Below, piece by piece: positions 23,980 to 34,462 of a stretch of DNA of 64,000 nt (its first letter is position 1; each line of letters opens with the position of its first letter). Origin of the DNA: Coleophoma eucalyptorum (lineage: Eukaryota > Ascomycota > Leotiomycetes > Helotiales > Dermateaceae); the NCBI GenBank assembly GCA_026120035.1, contig JALRME010000026.1, positions 186,001-250,000 of the forward strand, given 5' to 3'. The notes under the pieces were generated by a model, which saw only the letters and a list, made by a program, of their open reading frames with translations, was not told the origin of the DNA and searched no databases. Made by a program: the position numbers and the translations under genes.

Positions 23980-25661
23980 ATGTCTTCTAAACCTATTTTC
24001 GTCGCAACCCATCCCCGGGCATGGTGAGTCTTGCCGCACTTCTGCTGGCCATCAATACCTGGCTAATATCTCAACGTCTGCAGCTCGACTGCATTCGAGA
24101 GAGTCTTCATGACTCGTACAGATATCCTAAATTGTGTCCATGAACCATTCGGAGACGCCTTTTATTTCGGACCTGAGAGACTCAGTACCCGATACGAGAA
24201 CGATGAAACGGCGAGGCAGGAGAGTGGCTTCGAGCACAGCACTTTTAAGACTATATTTGATAGGATTGAGAAGGAGCATGAAGAGGTTCGACCCATTCTC
24301 CTCGTGCAGTGCACGCCTGCACTGCTTTCGGGACCTGAATCCTCTTCATTATTGAGCTTTCCACACAAGTGTCGCGGTTTACCATGCTCCCCAGCTCAGC
24401 CAGCGCTAGCTGAATGTTCACTATTCTGTATTTGCAAGTACTCAATAAAAACATATTTACCCCAACAATCTATCATCAATCTCAATGGTCCTCTGAACAC
24501 TGCACATATTATCCCCCTAATACTTTTGAGCCACTTGGTTCAGAGTACCATCTCGCGACTCTGAAGTAATGACGATTGGCCTTTCACAGCGAGGTCAAGC
24601 ATTGAAGGAGAACCATTGCCATTAATATGGCCTCATGCCGATTGCGGCGAGTCAGCGCCAAGGAGCCACTTATTTCTGTTGTTCATTTTAATATTTAGAG
24701 ACTTTAAGTACTCTTGCCAGAATCCGACTCACAGTATGTAGGGTAAACGTCTATTCATTAAGGACATCACCCACTACCTTGTACCCCCCGAGGGAAAGGC
24801 CGCCACTATTGCACCATCTCTCGGCGGCAAGCGTGTAAAGAAAGGAGTGGGAACGAATGGAATTACAAATGGTGTCAATGGGGTCAATGGTGTCCACACG
24901 ACACCATACCCCTATGACACCGAAGCTGAGCCTGGCAACCCCAGCGTTGTGCCAGCTTCTATCTTAAAGCAGTTTCACTTTACATTCCTTATCCGCCATC
25001 CTCGAAGTTCCATTCCTTCTTACTGGCGTTGTACGATACCTCCCCTGGACAAAGTAACCGGGTTCTACGACTTCATGCCCTCAGAAGCAGGCTATGATGA
25101 ACTTCGTCGTGTCTTCGACTTCCTGCGCGCCGAGCAGCAGGTCGGTCCTGCTCATGCTGGTGAGCACAACGGCCTTGAGAACGGAGAAGTTAGCATCACA
25201 GTCATTGATGCTGACGATCTTTTGGATGACCCTGAGGGGATCATTAAGGCTTATTGCAAGGAGGTTGGTATTGACTACAAAGACGACATGCTGTGCTGGG
25301 ATACCGAAGAAGCTCATCAGCGTGCCAAGAATGCATTTGAGAAGTGGAGAGGTTTCCATGATGACGCTATTGAAAGTACAAGCTTGAAGCCGAGAGATGC
25401 ATCACACGTAAGTTTCTCCGTCCTCCTAACACGAAGGGGTCTCAAATCCTTCTATGATTGACAACATATATTGTGATGTGGAGGATTGTAAAGCTGATCT
25501 GCCTTTGTCTCGCTTAGAAAAAGAAAGTCAAGACCGTCGAACAGGAGAATGAAGAGTGGAAGGAGAAATATGGCGAGGAGGCGCAGAAGTGTATTAGAGC
25601 TTGTGTTGATGCCAACATTCCTGACTATGAGCACATGAAGAGCTTTGCTCTTAAGGTCTGA
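23980..25661 (+). CDS. Sulfotransferase-like P-loop NTPase-fold protein
   Basis: Exons 23980-24023, 24084-24285, 24742-25407 and 25518-25661 give 351 aa. Exons 1 and 2 join to FVATHPRACSTAFERVFMTR, a 5'-phosphosulfate-binding-loop-like motif. Exons 2 and 3 join as EHEE then GKRLFIKDITHYLVPPEG, which keeps reading frame and alignment. FLIRHPRSSIPSYWR resembles the 3'-phosphate-binding segment with its Arg and Ser. ITVIDADDLLDDPEGIIKAYC and a C-terminal helix follow. Fungal relatives are usually annotated as P-loop NTPase or sulfotransferase family proteins; substrate and true activity are unknown. A lineage-type insertion of about 25 residues rich in Asn-Gly and Val (TNGITNGVNGVNGV) lies before the core. 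The second intron is 453 nt with the unusual donor GTTCGA; the others start GTGAGT and GTAAGT. Confidence 0.78.
24286..24741 (+). other. Long intron with weak GTTCGA donor and internal hairpin
   Basis: The upstream frame stays open for 278 nt into the intron, to a stop ending at 24564. An 8-bp perfect inverted repeat with a 4-nt loop (GCAGTGCA-CGCC-TGCACTGC) sits at 24306-24325, just after the donor. The acceptor ATGTAG ends at 24741. Confidence 0.55.
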
Positions 25662-26121
25662 TTCATTCCACCAGTATTTGGACTTTCTTAGGCTTGTTCT
25701 TGTTTGTTTGGATTACGTCGTTTTTAGTGGCAGAATATTGTGCAGTTAATGTTACTGGCTCATTAGGGATTTTATAGGGATGTGGAAATGCAAGGGAGGG
25801 AAGATGTGGACTGATACCGCGACAGATTTGTGTTATGCGTTCTTCCTCGGATGTGAAGGCTTACTTTTCCACTATAATTGAGTTAAGATAATGAATACTG
25901 CACATAGACAAGGTAGGTAAACTGTGATCCTATAAAGTACAAATTCAATCGACAGTCCATCAGATGTGTGATAATGTTCCGCAGTTATTTTGTACCTGTT
26001 TTGTTTTGAAAATTTTTTGTACATGGCTACTATACATACATCTATGCCTATTCATGACAAATGCCATGATGTAACTCCTAAGATGCTCTCCCAATCCGCC
26101 CTAATTTGATACAGTTGTAGC
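25662..26121. other. Convergent 3' flanks
   Basis: 460 bp, AT-rich, between the convergent sulfotransferase-like and mL67 genes. Only 3' UTR-like sequence is seen, with no ORF of interest. Confidence 0.6.
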
Positions 26122-27011
26122 TCAAGCTTCATTCTTTTCTTGACTCTCCTCAAATTCCACCCCTTCCTCATCCACTGGGCCCCTCCTCCTTATGAAGTAC
26201 TTTCGGTTATTCTTCGCATACTCCAGTGTATCATGAACCACATTCTCACTCCACTCTCCAGCATACTCTGCATCAAGAACATCACTCCACTCTACCAAAA
26301 CCTCGCCCAAACCCTCTTTGCCTTCCGAAACCTCCCTCAGCACCGCCGCCAAGTCGGCAACAGCGTTCGCCTTCTGATCGCAAATCTTCCTCTGCCTGAC
26401 CTTCTTGCTCAGGAAATAGCCCGTCTCAGGATCCTTGCCTAGCACTTCAGGGTCCCACTCTAACTCATGGCGGGCCTTGTACTCGCGGAGCCTTTGGAAG
26501 GCCAGTAGGCCCATGGTGTTGATTGGGCTCTTGTGTGGTGCTTGTGCTTGGGCTGCAGCCTTCTGGTTCCGTTTGTGCCCTGCTGGTGCTAATGGCACGG
26601 CAGGAAATTCGACTTTGCATAGCGGCATCCAGTGATCTTTACGTAGTGCAGCTGGGACAGTCTTCTTGCCATTGAAGGGGATTTGTTTGAGCGAGGTGTT
26701 GTTCTGTGGATATTCTTAGCATGGTTCCTTCATAGTCCTCCGTTTGCATCAGGTCATATCAAAGAAATCGCACGCAAGAGGCAATGTACCTTCATAGCTT
26801 CCGACAGCGAGTACACCACCTGGTTTGTCTGCAGGTGGTTGAAGACATAGATTGTCTTCCCATGCTCCCTTCGAGGTAGCTGTGCTGCTTGTGTTCGGGG
26901 TGGTAATTCTGCTAGCCGCGCTTGATGGGCTGCTTTCGATTCTGCTGATTGGATTGCTCGACGTCCGGCATCTTTTGCTCGCCGCGCTACCATACGATGT
27001 CCCCCAGCCAT
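26122..27011 (-). CDS. mhr1: Mitochondrial large ribosomal subunit protein mL67 / Mhr1-like
   Basis: Exons 27011-26790 and 26703-26122, separated by an 86-nt phase-0 intron, give 267 aa (yeast Mhr1 is about 226). The core reads GKTIYVFNHLQTNQVVYSL, then joins across the intron to NNTSLKQIPFNGKKTVPAAL, then RKDHWMPLCKVEFP and LLAFQRLREYKARHELEW, which is the mL67/Mhr1 pattern. The N-terminus is basic and Arg/Ala-rich, as expected for mitochondrial import or rRNA contact. In yeast the protein is both a mitoribosome component and a factor in mtDNA recombination and partitioning; the second role is inferred here only by homology. The C-terminal ~60 aa are acidic. The donor is GTACAT. The gene is divergent from HSP104. 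Confidence 0.87.
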
Positions 27012-27617
27012 GTTGATGAGGTCGTGTGCGCTGCAATGGACGGCGTTGCTCGAATTAAGTTCCTAGGCTTAAACCTGGGAGGCTATCGTCAACTTTCTTG
27101 ATATTCCGCTAGTCTCAATGTAGAAATCGGTGTTTGTCATGTTTGCTTTGGATGAGAATCGCTTGTCTGCTTAGTAAGAAAAGGTGCAGTTTCCACGTAC
27201 ATGGCTAAAAATACAAAGTAATTAATAATGACGCACCTCTCACGTCACTCAAAATAATATCCTTGCTGGTGGGGTCGAGTGTCTTCGAGTAGATTCTAAG
27301 AAGGGTGTACTCGTATGTTCAGGTTGGATCTGGATGATTCTCAGAAGCAAGCTTTCAAGTATATAAAGCAGTCGAGGGGCGACTTTTATCTCTCTTTCCC
27401 CTCACACTCATTCATTTCTATAATTCAAAAACTTAAGAGCGCAAAGCGCAATTGCGAACAAAAAGCTTGAACTTGCTTCATTAAACAAGCAACCTGCTTG
27501 ATAACCCCCACATTAGACAAAGCCATATAACCACTCGGCTTTTAACGACGTTACACATCACACTACCGCCAACACACACAATCTTTCATATTGATCACGA
27601 CCTGATCAACTTTCAAT
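27012..27617. promoter_or_regulatory. Divergent promoter region mhr1 / HSP104
   Basis: 606 bp between two divergent starts. On the HSP104 side there is a TATATAAA box (27360-27367) and two stress-response-type elements, AGGGG at 27375-27379 and CCCCT at 27398-27402. A degenerate heat-shock-like array at 27284-27301 reads TTC-GTA-TTC-AGA with 2-nt spacers; only the TTC units are perfect. The HSP104 5' leader would be about 220 nt. Confidence 0.6.
27360..27367 (+). promoter_or_regulatory. TATA box of HSP104
   Basis: TATATAAA lies about 250 nt upstream of the ATG and adjacent to STRE-like AGGGG/CCCCT motifs. This layout fits a strongly induced stress gene. Confidence 0.65.
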
Positions 27618-30407
27618 ATGACGTCTAATATGAATTTTACGAACCGGGCTAAGAAATCCCTTGAGGATGCCATGGCCCTGGCAGAGCAATATGCTCACCC
27701 GCAACTACTCCCGATACATCTCGCAGTCTCACTCCTCGACCCTCTTCCAGACGAATCGAAAGACCAACAACAAACCGTCAACGCTTCTCATGGAGCCGCA
27801 TCGGCCTCCCTCTTTAGACAAGCTGTTGAGCGAGCAAATGGCGACCCACAACTCTTCGACCGAGCTCTCAAGAAGGCACTCGTACGACTGCCCTCTCAAG
27901 ACCCACCGCCAGATCAGATCCAAATGTCACCGGCTTTCTCAAAAGTCTTGAGAACGGCTGCGGAGTTGCAAAAGACCCAGAAGGACTCGTTCATCGCTGA
28001 TGCCCACATTATCACTGCCTTGGCTCAGGATGCGACGGTTCAAAAATGCCTGGCGGATTCGAACATCCCAAACACCAAGATCCTGCAAGACTCGATCCAA
28101 CAAATCCGGGGCACCAAGCGAATCGACACACAAACTGCTGATGCTGAGGAGGAAAATGAGAACCTCAAGAAGTTCACCATCGATATGACTGCTATGGCCA
28201 GAGAAGGAAAGATCGATCCGGTTATTGGCAGACAGGAAGAAATCGGCAGAGTCATTCGCATTCTATCACGGCGTACAAAGAACAACCCAGTACTCATTGG
28301 TGATCCTGGTGTAGGAAAGACTACAGTCGTTGAAGGTCTGGCACAAAGAATCGTCAACGCCGATGTGCCGGAAAATCTCCGAGCTTGCAAGCTCCTCTCA
28401 TTAGATGTTGGTTCCTTGGTCGCCGGTAGCAAGTACCGAGGAGAGTTCGAAGAGAGAATGAAGGGTGTTTTGAAGGAGATCGAGGAATCCAAGGAGATGA
28501 TCGTTCTTTTCGTTGACGAAATGCATCTTCTCATGGGTGCCGGCTCTACCGGTGAAGGTGGAATGGATGCTGCCAACTTACTCAAACCTATGTTGGCACG
28601 CGGTCAACTCCACTGTATCGGAGCCACGACACTTGCCGAATACCGAAAATACATTGAGAAGGACGCAGCCTTTGAACGTCGTTTCCAACAGGTTCTGGTT
28701 AAGGAGCCATCTATTACTGAGACTGTATCTATTCTTCGAGGTCTCAAGGAGCGTTATGAGAACCACCACGGTGTCAACATTTCCGATGGTGCTATCGTAG
28801 CTGCAGCCAACCTCGCAGCCCGCTATCTCACACAACGACGTCTGCCTGACTCTGCTGTAGATCTCATCGATGAGGCAGCCGCCGCAGTTCGGGTTGCTCG
28901 AGAATCTCAACCTGAGATCTTGGATGTTCTCGATCGACGACTTCGCCAACTGAAGATTGAGATTCACGCTTTGTCACGAGAGAAGGATGAAGCATCGCAA
29001 AATCGCCTTGCACAGGCCAAGGAGGAAGCTAGCAATGTCGAAGAAGAACTTCAACCTCTTAGAGAGAAATATGAGCGCGAACGTCAACGAGGCAAGGATA
29101 TCCAAGAAGCTAAGCTGAAACTCGATCAGCTGAAGATCAAGGTCGAGGAAGCCACACGTATGGGTGATGATGCTAAAGCTGCTGATCTTCAGTACTACGC
29201 TATCCCCGACCAAGTTGAGTTCATTAAGAACTTGGAGCGTGAGAAGGCTGCGGCAGATGCAGCACTAAGCTCTTCACGCAATCCTGATTCTGGTGGATCA
29301 TTGATTACAGATGTTGTCGGCCCAGACCAGATCAACGAAATTGTCGCACGCTGGACCGGCATCCCAGTCACTAGACTGAAGACTACCGAGAAGGACAAGC
29401 TCCTCAAGATGGAAAAGGCACTTGGAAAGATTGTTGTCGGCCAGAAGGAAGCTGTAAACTCGGTTTCAAATGCTATCCGACTTCAAAGATCTGGTCTCGC
29501 AAACCCCAACCAACCTCCAAGTTTCCTATTCTGCGGTCCTTCTGGTACTGGAAAGACCCTCCTTACCAAGGCTCTTGCTGAATTCCTATTCGACGATCCA
29601 AAGGCTATGATTCGATTCGATATGTCCGAATATCAAGAGCGACACTCACTGAGTCGAATGATTGGCGCCCCTCCAGGATACGTTGGCCATGACTCTGGTG
29701 GACAACTTACTGAGGCTCTTCGTCGTAAGCCTTTCTCCATCTTGTTGTTCGACGAGGTTGAAAAGGCTGCTAAGGAAGTTCTCACTGTACTTCTTCAACT
29801 CATGGATGACGGCCGTATCACTGATGGCCAAGGACGCATTGTCAATGCCACCAACTGTATTGTCGTCATGACTTCTAACCTTGGTGCTGAGTACCTCGCC
29901 AATAAGAATGCGCCAGACGGAAAGATTGATCCAACCACCAAGGAATTGGTCATGAATGCTTTGAGAAACTACTTCCTTCCTGAGTTCCTCAACCGTATCA
30001 GCTCAATCGTAATCTTCAACCGTCTCACCAAGGGCGAGATTCGGAAGATTGTCGATGTTCGGCTGGAAGAAATTCAGAAACGACTATCGAGCAATGGAAA
30101 GAATGTACTTATCGACTGCTCGCCAGCTGTCAAAGATTACCTTGGATCTGCAGGCTACTCACCTGCATATGGTGCAAGACCACTTTCTAGACTCATCGAG
30201 AAGGAAGTACTCAACAAACTTGCTGTCCTCATTCTCAGAGGTAGCATCAAGGATGGAGAGACTGCCAGGGTTGTTATGGAGGATGGTAGACTGAACGTTC
30301 TACCAAACCACAATGACAGTGAGAGTGATAGTGAGGAAGAAATGATGGTTGATGACGACGATGCCGTAGAGGACTTAGTCGGTGACGACATGGACCTTTA
30401 CGAGTAA
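27618..30407 (+). CDS. hsp104: Heat shock protein 104 (ClpB-type AAA+ disaggregase)
   Basis: A single uninterrupted ORF of 929 aa, full length for fungal Hsp104/ClpB. Order of parts: Clp-N domain (about 1-160); AAA-1 with Walker A GDPGVGKT (228-235) and Walker [10 protein letters not shown] (about 295-303); arginine-finger-containing segment [10 protein letters not shown]; coiled-coil M domain (about 410-530); AAA-2 with Walker A GPSGTGKT (640-647), pore-loop region [13 protein letters not shown] and Walker [12 protein letters not shown]-terminal domain with [13 protein letters not shown] and [13 protein letters not shown]. The tail is strongly acidic (residues about 900-929, ending DDMDLYE), as in cytosolic Hsp104, and there is no mitochondrial presequence, which argues against Hsp78. 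It threads aggregated proteins together with Hsp70/Hsp40 and supports thermotolerance and prion propagation. Absence of introns suits expression when heat blocks splicing. Confidence 0.98.
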   Translation: MTSNMNFTNRAKKSLEDAMALAEQYAHPQLLPIHLAVSLLDPLPDESKDQQQTVNASHGAASASLFRQAVERANGDPQLFDRALKKALVRLPSQDPPPDQIQMSPAFSKVLRTAAELQKTQKDSFIADAHIITALAQDATVQKCLADSNIPNTKILQDSIQQIRGTKRIDTQTADAEEENENLKKFTIDMTAMAREGKIDPVIGRQEEIGRVIRILSRRTKNNPVLIGDPGVGKTTVVEGLAQRIVNADVPENLRACKLLSLDVGSLVAGSKYRGEFEERMKGVLKEIEESKEMIVLFVDEMHLLMGAGSTGEGGMDAANLLKPMLARGQLHCIGATTLAEYRKYIEKDAAFERRFQQVLVKEPSITETVSILRGLKERYENHHGVNISDGAIVAAANLAARYLTQRRLPDSAVDLIDEAAAAVRVARESQPEILDVLDRRLRQLKIEIHALSREKDEASQNRLAQAKEEASNVEEELQPLREKYERERQRGKDIQEAKLKLDQLKIKVEEATRMGDDAKAADLQYYAIPDQVEFIKNLEREKAAADAALSSSRNPDSGGSLITDVVGPDQINEIVARWTGIPVTRLKTTEKDKLLKMEKALGKIVVGQKEAVNSVSNAIRLQRSGLANPNQPPSFLFCGPSGTGKTLLTKALAEFLFDDPKAMIRFDMSEYQERHSLSRMIGAPPGYVGHDSGGQLTEALRRKPFSILLFDEVEKAAKEVLTVLLQLMDDGRITDGQGRIVNATNCIVVMTSNLGAEYLANKNAPDGKIDPTTKELVMNALRNYFLPEFLNRISSIVIFNRLTKGEIRKIVDVRLEEIQKRLSSNGKNVLIDCSPAVKDYLGSAGYSPAYGARPLSRLIEKEVLNKLAVLILRGSIKDGETARVVMEDGRLNVLPNHNDSESDSEEEMMVDDDDAVEDLVGDDMDLYE

Positions 30408-31277
30408 ACGAAGCGATTTTTTAGGAATGATGAATGATGATAATATATACCGCTGGGTTTTCGTAGAAGCTCAAAAGCGAGGAGTTTTCTAGTGTAAGGC
30501 GTTAGGGTTCTTGATGATAGATACATCATATAGGATAAATAATATAGAAAATTTTAAAAATAACTGTAGTCTTCAAAATAAAATGAATGTGAATATGATT
30601 TGTGAAAGTTATGATTTATACTAAGAATACAATTGATTGACTCTTCAAATGACTAGGACAGGGAAAAAGGTAAGATGAAAGGTTCAAATGGAGTCAAGAT
30701 GAGAATAGATAGCTGCTTGAATCCAAAAAGTCCGCTCGCTTACCCAGCTTTCGTCGAAGAGGTCGGGCTGGCCAACTACGAATATCTATTCCGGCTAGTG
30801 CCACAAAGTATTTTCTAAATGCACCCGAGAACCATTCTAGAAACTGCACTCTAAATCAAAATCGAAATCCTAAGTTTGTAGCAATTACCGACCAGTAATA
30901 AGGCAATACCAAATCTAAGATCATCAGGGAATATACGGACGGCCCGTCGTTGGTCCGGATCACGGGACAAGGCTGAGAATCCAGCGAAGCTCAGACCCCG
31001 GCAATTTAGTCTTCCCGCTTCTGAGGACAGATAGAAGAAGCCCAAGTGCAGGAACAAAAGATCTCCAAGGTCACTGCAGCCTTTCTCTCCTTCCTCTAAT
31101 CTGTCCCTTTTTCGCCGCCCATCTTTGCCTGTCCACTCAGTCTTGGACATTGCGAGTATTTCGCATCAGCAGATTGCGCCAAGTGTCGCTTTCCACCACA
31201 AGCCCTCTGAGTCTTGAGGAGGCTATTTCTTAGAATATTGTGGAGGTGTGGTCTCTCGTTGATCGCATCTGGTCAAA
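30408..31277. other. Intergenic HSP104 to SEC63
   Basis: 870 bp holding the AT-rich HSP104 3' flank (30408-30620) and the SEC63 promoter. The minus-strand ORF 30851-31150 resembles nothing known. No other feature seen. Confidence 0.55.
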
Positions 31278-33551
31278 ATGAGTAGCACCGACTATTCCTA
31301 CGATGATCAGGTACGCGCTCCCGCGCACACGCGCAAAGACTGGTTGTACTAAAGACTACACAGGGACAATTCTTCCCTTTCTTCATCATCACCATCGTCG
31401 CCGTCTTCACCCTACCACTTACTTATAATGTCTTGAAACCTAGCTCAGAGCCCGGCGCCACTGCGCCGCGGATAAAGACAGATTTCCGCCCAAAGCACGC
31501 GATTCTTATCGACGAGCAGAAGAGAGCCCAAAAGAAGAGGGAGCGCAAATTGAAGCGTGGAATTGCTGTGGTGGTTGGTTGGGCAGTCATGTTTTTCATG
31601 GCCTACTTGATCGTTGTCACTGCACGCACTCAGACCAAGATTTGGAATCCATATGACATTTTGGGCATTTCAGAGGTAATGAACCCCCAAGATCTGGTAG
31701 AGATGGTGTAATCTACCTATGCTGACATTTTTCGAACAGTCCGCCACCGAAAAAGCAATCAAATCACATTATAAGCGCCTCTCTCTCAAGTTCCATCCTG
31801 ATAAAGTCAGACCAGATCCATCTAAGAATATTACGCTCGAGTCACTTAATGACCACTTTGTTGAGCTTACCAAGGCATACAAAGCACTTACTGACGAGGA
31901 GATTCGAAATAACTACATCCAGTACGGACACCCGGATGGCAAGCAGAGCTTCAGCATTGGTATCGCGCTCCCAAGTTTCATGATCACAGAAGGAAATGGC
32001 AAATTTGTTATCTTGGTGTACGCGCTTCTTTTGGGTGTTCTTATGCCATACACCGTCGGAGTTTGGTGGTACGGTACTCAAGCGTTATCCAAAGAGAAGG
32101 TTCTTATTGAAAGTGCAAACAATCTGTTCAAGGAGTACGACGAGAGGACAACAGAAGGTGGCATCATCTCTGCTTTGAGCACAGGTGCTGAATTTAAGAG
32201 CATTTTGAAGGGCGATAAGGCAGAGTCAGGCCAGGACAAACTCGAAGCACGTATTCTTGCGGAGGGCGAGGCGACTCCATTGGCTGGCGGACTGACCCTT
32301 AAGGATCGCGCAAAATTGGAAGATCTTGATGGAGGTGTTCGAAGAAAAGCCCTCGGTCTTCTCTGGGCCTATCTTGGTCGCGTAGAGCTCAACGACCCAG
32401 CTCTCGAGCAAGCAAAGGTTGAGGTTGCGCCCATTGCCCACGCCCTTACCCAGTCCTACCTTGCAATTGCCATGGCTTATGGAACTGTCGGTCCAATTCT
32501 CAATGCTTACCGTACAATGCAATGCCTCATTCAGGCAGTACCACCAACCGCCTCTCCTCTTCTCCAAATACCACATTTCACGCCAGCAACTGTTCGAGCC
32601 GTTGAGGGAGATGCCCGAACGCATTTGACTGTTCAGCAATACATGCAAATACCAGAGGCAAGAAGGCGTAGCATGACTGTTGGAAAGGATCTTCTTACTG
32701 AGTCCGAGTATGATACTGCTATGAAAGTTGTCAAGCAACTTCCGCGCTTCCAAGTCGAAAAGGTTTTCTTCAAAGTTACTGGAGAGAAGTACATCACACC
32801 TGGATCACTCGCTTTTGCCGTTGTAAAGGGACGTTTCATTCCTCCAGGAAGTACCGATATTCCCGAGGTGAATGTACTTGACCTAGAAGATATCGATCCG
32901 GCTGAAGATGATGTCGATGCCATCCTTGGCCGCAAGAAGAAGCCAGCGAAAGGCGAGGCAGCTGCTGCAAATGACAAACCAAGCCAACCTCCTCTAGCTT
33001 TTGCACCATACTACGCCCGTGACTATTCTCCTAGATGGCATCTTTTCTTGACCGACAGCAAACAAGATAAGATGGCTGTCAATGTACACTCTTATACACA
33101 ATTCGAGCAGCCAATCTTTAACGAGAATGGCGCACCAACATACAACATGCAGACGATCAAAGCATCTTTCCAAACACCACCACAAGCCGGTCAATACACT
33201 TTTGTCTTGAACGTAGTTTGCGATTCTTATGTTGGCTTTGACACCAAAGTTGAGGTTATTTTGACCGTCGACGAAGCCAGCAAAGCAGAGGAGATTGCCG
33301 CTGAGGATGATATTAGTGAACCAGATGAGGGTATGTTCACTCGTTCCCATTACTTACAAAACTGCAGTATGCTAACACCAGGCACAGATTCACTAGCAGG
33401 GCAAATGAGCATGCTCAAGAACGGAGGTGTGCCACCACCAACACGGAGGAAGAAGGCTGTAGAGGACGACGACAGCAGCGATGAGAGTAACACGGAAGGA
33501 GAGGTGGACGATGATACCAGCGCCACGAATACAGATACCGATGAGGAATAG
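31278..33551 (+). CDS. sec63: ER translocon component Sec63
   Basis: Exons 31278-31310, 31364-31675, 31740-33330 and 33388-33551 give 699 aa. Three transmembrane segments are visible at about 12-35 (FFPFFIITIVAVFTLPL), 77-97 and 205-225. A lumenal J domain lies between TM2 and TM3, starting WNPYDILGISE, with an intact HPD motif at residues 134-136 (KFHPDK). The Sec63/Brl region follows (LLWAYLGR to YYARDYSPRWHLFLTD), with a C-terminal acidic tail. Sec63 recruits the lumenal Hsp70 BiP to the Sec61 channel for post-translational import. Introns 1-2 (53 and 64 nt) are phase 0. Intron 3 (57 nt, 33331-33387) has GTATGT, CTAAC and CACAG signals but no stop codon and keeps frame; splicing gives EPDEDSLAGQMSM. 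Confidence 0.95.
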
Positions 33552-34462
33552 AGGGAGATCAAATGAAAAGATTCTTCGTTCCACTACTTTTGCCATTAAG
33601 GCAATATGCAGATGATGGATGAGGATTATGGAATTGTACAAAATCACAAAACATGAAAATGCGACTGTCTTTCGGGCATTTGGGAAAGTGGCGTTGCTAC
33701 GGTTGCTTGTTTTCTTCTTCTTTTCAATTTTCTATTGGATCTTGACCTGCTCTTGTTTTCTTTCTTTAACCCTGCTTTGAAAGCTGGGTGGGTTCCATAT
33801 TTTTTGTAGCTGGCGAAACGTGTTTTGGAGAGAAAGATAGAGAGAAAGAGAGAGCCCCGGGGAAGGGTCCTTTTTTTGGGACTGAGAAGCGACCGAATGT
33901 CAGAAATACCTTAATTTTTCTTTCTATTAAATCTTGTGCACCAGTGACCAGACAGATCACCGAGCTGTAGAATCAATGCGTGCAGTGGATCTGATAGTGG
34001 ATGGGTAGAAGGCGTAAGCACTCTCTTTTTACATGCAATCTTGTTGGGTGGGTAGGCAAGAGGAAGGAATGCGTAAATGGGTCTTTGATATACATGGATA
34101 AGTTACTGGTATTTTTATAGTGAACGTCATGTCATGCCAGGTGTCAAGTGAAGGTGAAGGTAATGATGAAAGAAAGTTCACAGAATAAAAACATAAAACA
34201 GTCCGTGTTGGCAGTTGCCAAAGTCTTGGGGTATAGAAACAGAAACAACTAGAGGCGCCTTGGGAGTTGATAGAACATACAACGAACGGCACGAAAAGTA
34301 TAGAGTCCCCGGCTCCCCCACCAAATCTACGATCTATCACGGCCAAACCAAACAAACAGCAGGGATAGAACAGAAAACAAGATAAAAAGAGAGCTTACCT
34401 CTGCCATCTATGCACAGTATAAATATAAGTCCATGCCCAAATCTGCCTTAACCTCAGTCCCC
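33552..34462. other. Convergent intergenic region SEC63 / amidase
   Basis: 911 bp of 3' flanking sequence. It contains a purine-rich GAGAAAG tract (about 33828-33855). No gene recognised. Confidence 0.55.

Noticed and set aside
24286..24296. Second B-box-like sequence GGTTCGACCC
   Set aside because: It lies at an exon/intron boundary of a protein gene, and the T stem does not pair.
28040..28585. Minus-strand 181-codon ORF
   Set aside because: Antisense shadow inside HSP104, which is well supported on the plus strand.
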